Position numbers and translations under genes: made by a program. A stretch of DNA of 64,000 nt, from NCBI GenBank assembly GCA_029783825.1, contig JAREIK010000343.1, positions 3,701,001 through 3,765,000 on the forward strand, read 5' to 3'. Numbering within the stretch: position 1 is the stretch's first letter; every line of letters begins with the position of its first letter. The notes under the pieces are model-generated. The model saw only the letters and a program-made list of their open reading frames with translations, had not been told where the DNA came from and did no database searches. Below are positions 53,888-60,500 of this stretch, in pieces. This DNA is from Sapria himalayana. Lineage: Eukaryota > Streptophyta > Magnoliopsida > Malpighiales > Rafflesiaceae.

Positions 53888-56800
53888 GTTATCATTTTTT
53901 GAATATTGTAGATTCAACCGCCAGTTCTAGAAATTGAACTCGCTCATAGGTAGGGAGAATTGGTTCACATTCATTCCCAGCTAACCAATAGAGTGACTAG
54001 TGGTGGGCAAGAAGGTCTACAAGGTGAGGTCCAATAGACGAGTGTAGCTAGGAAATAAGCCCATTAGAGGAAAGCAAAAGTTAGTAGTCCTCAATTTAGC
54101 CTTCAAATATTGACTTCCTTATGAAGCTTATTTATAGCTATACCTTGTTATAATGTGGATCCAGCTCATATCAGGTGGCCCAATTTCTCTCTTAAGCCCA
54201 ATAGGGCTTTAGGTTTTAATTTTTAACCTAAATTCCAAGGAATCGCTGAATAGTTACTATTGAGTGAATCTTTGTATGTTTTTCTTTGTTTTTTGATTTT
54301 TTTTCTTTGTGAATTAATGGCTGAATTAATGGTTCTTCTCTATTCATTTTTTTTTCTATATATTATGACTCATAGAACATTGTCTGTATCCTCATGTTTT
54401 TGTAATTATCATTTTCATGTATTTCTCTTGAGTAGAGTCCTCTTGTTTATGTGGTTAAATCAACGATAATCAAATCGAGTATTATTATTTATTTCCTCAT
54501 ACTTGTAACCTAGGTTATGCTCTTTAGTTCTTCCTAGTTTTTTTTATTTAGATTCTTTATTTAAACTTGACTGGGCGATAATTCTTTATTCACCTTTATT
54601 CTCTATCTTTATGGGTTGTATATCAACCATTTTCTTCATTTTTTTTCAACATTTGAGTAGACCATAGACGAGATTGAATTGGGATTGTCCCATTGCTGCT
54701 CCAACCAAATTCTGGTGAATGAGCTAGTTTTTGTTTTTTTAGGTTAACTAGAAAAGCTATTTATCGCACTAGATTTCCCCAATTCACTCTAAGTGAGCCG
54801 CTTAAAGTTTTGTTCCCTATTTCTTGGCTTTGATAGCTTGAAAGTTAAGGTGAAGGTTCCATCTTAGCCAAGGATCCCACTAACCCGCCAAAAGATCTCA
54901 TTCTTCCTTCATCTTGACCGAGGAACATGAATTGGGTCTATCGTGGCCTAACTCCTTAGGGGAATTTGTCCAATAAATTCATTTCGTGGACTAGGAAACA
55001 TGAAGAGGGAAGAAAAAATAGAGCGGATGCTCGTTCTTTTGGAACTCTCGAGCTGATCTTGAAAAATGGGAAAGGAGATCTATCTCAACTTGTCGAATCC
55101 CTCTTGCCATCGATCCTCCATAGGGTCAGTTTCGGTTGAGTGTCATCAATTTAATATTCAATTGATCTGATACCATTTCTCATATTATCTTTTCTGATCA
55201 TAAATTGTAGAAGGGTTCAATGAGTTGTAGTATAGTTTTTTTTTGCTTGCCACAAACTATCACTGTCAATTCTTTTTCTTTCTTCGGTTAGTCATTCCCA
55301 GCAAGCAATCATGCATTCCATCGAAATAGTAGAATGTTCTTGGCTTAGCGTGCTAAGCCACTTTCAAGCATTCCAACGAGCCTCTGTCCTTTATAAATAA
55401 ATTTAAGGCAATTATGCCTCCTCTCTCAGCTCTTTCAAATTGCTTAGTCCACTAACTCTATTCCTCAACAAAGTAATCCAATCGGTGAGGACAAGACGGG
55501 GAGTTGCCAATGCTTTTTTTCTACTGAGAGTTATTCCCTCGTAGAGGTGTCAACCGGGCTGGCACGGCCCGGCACGGAAAAATTCCGTGCCCGGGCCCGT
55601 GCCGTGCCGTGCCTGACCCGGCACGGTCGGCCCGCGGCATGGCACACCAGCACAGGTTTGTCCCGTGCCGGGTGTCCCGTGAGCCCAACCCCACGATGGC
55701 CCCTCCCGCAAAAAAGACCGAATCCCGACCCATACGGACATGCAAGCCCGAGTGGGCCAGGCAAGGCACGGCCCGCCATGCCTACGGGCAGTGCTGGGCC
55801 CGGCTATTTTAAACCGTGCCGGGCCAGGCACGACACGGTACAGTAACCGTGCCTGGCCCGGCACGGCGGCACGCTCGTGCTCAAAAAATTCGGGCCGGCC
55901 CAGCCCGGTTCGTTTGACACCTCTATTCCCTCGCTTTGTCCAATTGATTCTCTATCTTTATTATTGGAATCTTTCTTTCTTATTTCTGCTGAAAAACGCG
56001 AGCAACATCAGCTAGTAGTTCTGTTCGAGTGGAATGGTTATATTTCATATCTTTCTCTTATTGTATTTGTGAGATCTTCCCTCCTTTCCATTTATAGAGT
56101 GAAAGCCATTGTCGGGCGCAAGCTTTGAAGTAGTGCCCACAAGGTTTAATCAAATTCTTCTTACAACTCATTGGCGAAAGTCTCCTTGTTGGGAGTCCTT
56201 AGATGGCTCTCTTTTATTTTTAGTGGTGCATGCTAGACTCTTTTTCATTTGATAGTTTTGGGTATTTTTCTATGAGGAGCGAACTCTCTTTCCCTTTGCT
56301 TTCCTTCTTGTTTGAAGTTGGTGGATACCTTGTGGGCATTTTTTGCTAGCTACTTGTTTTGCGACCTTTGCTACCTTTAAAAGAACTGGGACTAATATGA
56401 ATCCGAAGGCTATCGCTCCTTGAAATAGAAAGGCTGAAATAGAGAGGCATTTGTCGGTGTCAAATGGATTCCACTTGGCGTAATTAACAAGTGGAAAAAG
56501 GATATCCGCCTTGAATCCGAAGGCCCAAACAACGAATTCAATTTGGGGAAACCTTAGGAGACATCTCTTTGGAAATAAGGAAGGAAGATGTAAGTAAACC
56601 GTTTAGCTTAAACTGGCAACTCGAGTTCACCAATACCACAACGAATGTGCGGCCACCCAAGACCCAACGTTAAGGCAACGATTGAATCTGGTTCAACACA
56701 CATCCTTAGTGATGTGCTGAAGTTAGGTGGCCAATCTAACTTTGGAAATAGGGACTAGGTAGTCATTGTCACTGCTCCATTCTCTCCACAAATTATTATT

Positions 56801-57470
56801 TTGTTTTATAAATCTAAATATTAATTATATTTAATTTTTATGTTTCATGTTATTTATTTGATTATATTTTATTAATAGATAAAAATTATAAATAATGTTT
56901 AATAAATGTTGGGCAATCACGCTTCCACGGGTAGTGAGATTAAGAACAGAAAACACAGAAACAACACAGAAACAAGCAATATATATTCTCAATCCACAAG
57001 CATCCACGACAGAATCAAAACGAGAAATCAACACAGAAAATAACGTGGTTCGCTAGTCGCTCAGTACGACTAGCTACCTCCACCAGAAAATGCTTATGCA
57101 TTACAGATTAAAACCAAGAAATAATGTCTTACAGTATGCAGCATGGCAGTCGCGAAATCGCGCAGAGAGAGAGAGAGGAGAAGAGATGATGAATAGTTCA
57201 ACCGGGTCAAAAAACAGCCGCCCGAAAAATAAATACAAATGTTTTTATACAGAAAATAAACAGCCGGTTCATTTAACCGAAGCGGGTCGGATCATGGACC
57301 GGGCCAGGCTCTGCTCTAAAAATTTTGGCCTGCTGACCAGCCAGCGGGGCCTCCGTTATTATGCTACTGCTGCATCCCCGAGCTTTTTATATTTCATTTC
57401 TTGCACTTACATGAAAATATTAAAATAAATTATTAAAAAACAAATTACATATACAGCAATAAAAATATAT

Positions 57471-57507
<37 letters not shown>

Positions 57508-60500
57508 TAGAGTGTACCTCACAAAAACTCATGGCTTAATTACTCCTCAAGGCACTACAAATTTTTTGTGTTTTCATGTGCCTTGTATCTCAAATAACCA
57601 TGATAATAACACAAACTAGAGATATGATACGATAAAATATGCTACAATATTAGTTGAGTCGTTCCAATATCATTTTTTGGCATAACTCCAAAACACATGT
57701 TATAGATTAAGATGAGTTGCAACTTCAAAACATAGTCTTCAGTCATGAAAGCATAGAATAAGGCATGATTCATCAACATATGTTCTAGCTTTAATTCAGT
57801 TGCTAATTTAGTTCATTAGCAACACCACAAAACATGGTCGCAACTCTGCTTTTAAATCAAAATTTCCAAAAGAAGTATGGTTTAATCTGACTATTTTCTT
57901 ACTTAACAAATATTATATTTATATATTTATATATATTTATGTCTCAGCTTTGCATCTCTAAAATTTCTCTGTACTTATAATTTTTGTTAAATAATCAATA
58001 ATATTCTTCTATGTCAATTGACGCGCATATCAGAAGATTCGACTGTAGAAGAGAATACTTTAAAACTATCTTCATCCCAAAAAAAAAATCTCTAGAATTT
58101 TCTAATTTTGCCCTAAATATCAACAAAAAAAAAAAATAAAAATAAAAATAAAGTTAATATGAATTGTTTTAAATAAAAACTCAAAAAAAAAAAAAAAAAA
58201 AAAACTAACCTAACGATTGAGAATAAGTAAACCATACTGAGGAAACAAAAAACTCAATTGCATACTCACATAATTAATATTTAGTAAACATGAAAGAAGA
58301 TAGTAAGAGAAGGATAATTACTTATAATCTGGATGTTGGCTCTTGGGACAATAATCTAGGAGTGAGATATAGATAAATGGGCTGTAGGAGCTACAGCGCC
58401 CGAAAGTTGCGTGGAGAAACTCCTATTGTCCTTCTTGGGAGGAATCTCGGGTGACCTAATTCAGCATGAATTATGTCGAGAGGACTCTGCGGGGACTCTC
58501 TTTATGAATTCCATAGTCATTCTGCCCCTCCCAATCATCTATGGTGCTGTAAAATGCCTCTCGGAGGTGATTGTAGCTCTTCCAGAGTTGTCAAAATAGT
58601 TGATAATCATAAACCTATTGCATTTATTTTTCTTGTGGGCAACTTTATTTTATAGCCAAAAACTCTGTGCTTGGCTCTTGGTTCCATTTTTGTAATTTGT
58701 TGCCACGTGTGGCCGTTCTATTTAATCCAAATCTCTTTCCCCACGTAACTATAATTAGTATGGAAATGTGTGGTCTACAAGCTTCAATTGTCTTCATCAC
58801 TAATATCCAGCCTAATTACCCAGAGGGATGGGGCCATGGGGTCCGGATCTTGTGCGCCATTACACAAAAGCTAGGTTTATCTCACACGCTCATGGAGAAG
58901 TTTTGACCAATGAGGAATGCAAATTGTTTTCAGGTGATGTACGATTCAACATGTGGGTATGTTTGCAAATCCAAATTTCATCTCATAGTTATAGTTTTAT
59001 ACAAAATTTATAAAAATAAAGATTTCACCTACTTTAAACACACACACACACACACAGAGGGCTGTAACCGAGCCGAGCTGCTCGGCGTTCGGCTCGTTAG
59101 AAACTCGTTTATTAAGTTAAATGAGCCGAGCCCGAATATCATTTTGAGGCTCGTAAGTTAAATGAGCCGAGCCCGAATATCATTTTGAGGCTCGTAAGAT
59201 AAATGAGCCGAGCTCGAGCACCCTCAATCTCGGCTCGTCAGCTCGTAAACAAGTTCGTGAGCAAGCTCGTTAACCATGCTCGTGAACCAAGCTTGTGAAC
59301 AGGCTCGTGAACAAGCTAAAGCATACTCCTTTAAAACCGAGCCGAGCTGAGCCTGCCTAATACTCGGCTCGGTTACAACCCTACACACACACACACACAC
59401 AGGGCTGTAACCAAGCCGAGCTGCTCGGCGTTCGGCTCGTTAGAAGTTCGCTCTAACTCGTTTATTAAGTTAAATGAGCTAAGCTCGAATATCATTTTGA
59501 GGCTCGTAAGTTAAATGAGCCGAGCCCGAGTACCCTCAAACTCGGCTCGTCAGCTCGTAAGTAGGCTCATGAGCAAGCTCGTTAACCAGGCTTGTGAACA
59601 AGCTCGTGAACCAAGCTTGTGAACAGGCTCGTGAACAAGCTCAAGCCCACTCCTTTAAAACCGAGCCGAGCCGAGCCTGCCTAATACTCGGCTCGGTTAC
59701 AACCCTACACACACACACACACAGGGCTGTAACCAAGCCGAGCTGCTTGGCATTCGGCTTGTTAGAAGCTCGCTCGAACTCGTTTATAAAGTTAAATGAG
59801 ATGAGCTCGAATATCATTTTGAGGCTCGTAAGTTAAATGAGCCTAGCCCGAGTACCCTCAAACTCGGCTCGTCAGCTCGTAAATAGGCTCGTGAGCAAGC
59901 TCGTTAACCAGGCTTGTGAACAAGCTTGTGAACCAAGCTTGTGAACAGGCTCGTAAACAAGCTCAAGCCTATTCCTTTTAAAACCGAGCTGAGCCGAGCC
60001 TGCCTAATACTCGGCTCTGTTACAACCCTACACACACACACACACACACACACCCAGAGAGAGTCTTACAACCAAGATAACCTTTTCAAAGATCGTGTGT
60101 TGGGCTCTCTCTGACGACCAAAATTTCACTTTGATAATTGCTGAAGAAAGTAAAAGAAAAGGCAAAATTCTATTAGGAAGAACTGCTTTTTGAGGATGAT
60201 TTTTTTGATTCAAGAACCATGATCTGGTGTATTTGATGATTGGTTCTTATTGTAGATTACTTGTACCATACTCTGGCAGCAAAGAGTAGTGGAGAGCTGT
60301 GTCTGAAATACATATTCTCCTTCGGAGCCTTTCCGAGGATGCCTCTTCTAAGAAGGTTTGATCTTTGTGCCTGTTTTTGATCTTTTTCTTTTGTTAGTTG
60401 GTATGGATTTCGACACGCTCACATAATCTGAAGCCTAATGTGTTTGTGTATTTCACAATGCTGAGAAAACCAGACTAATGATTGAATCAGGAAAAGTTAC

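Larger units (their letters stand above)
40540..56785. other. Probable nuclear copy of mitochondrial DNA (about 16 kb) in intron 5
   Basis: From about 40.5 to 56.8 kb the base texture changes: less AT-rich, with GAAAGAAAG, AAGAAAGGAA and CTTGCCTAGC-type words typical of plant mitochondrial intergenic DNA. It contains a broken mitochondrial-plasmid-type DNA polymerase (49150-49690). Copia-like fragments (51870-52085 and perhaps 43010-43209) also fit, since plant mitochondria carry such pieces. No other mitochondrial gene was recognised. Later nuclear insertions are a hAT-B element (43210-44164) and two short hAT-C elements (46195-46530, 55542-55925), each with a clean target duplication. The origin is inferred; the limits are approximate. 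Confidence 0.6.

Noticed and set aside
59058..60029. CRISPR-like array
   Set aside because: Only three units of over 300 bp with inverted ends separated by CA dinucleotides; no short identical repeats with unique spacers, and the DNA is plant nuclear.
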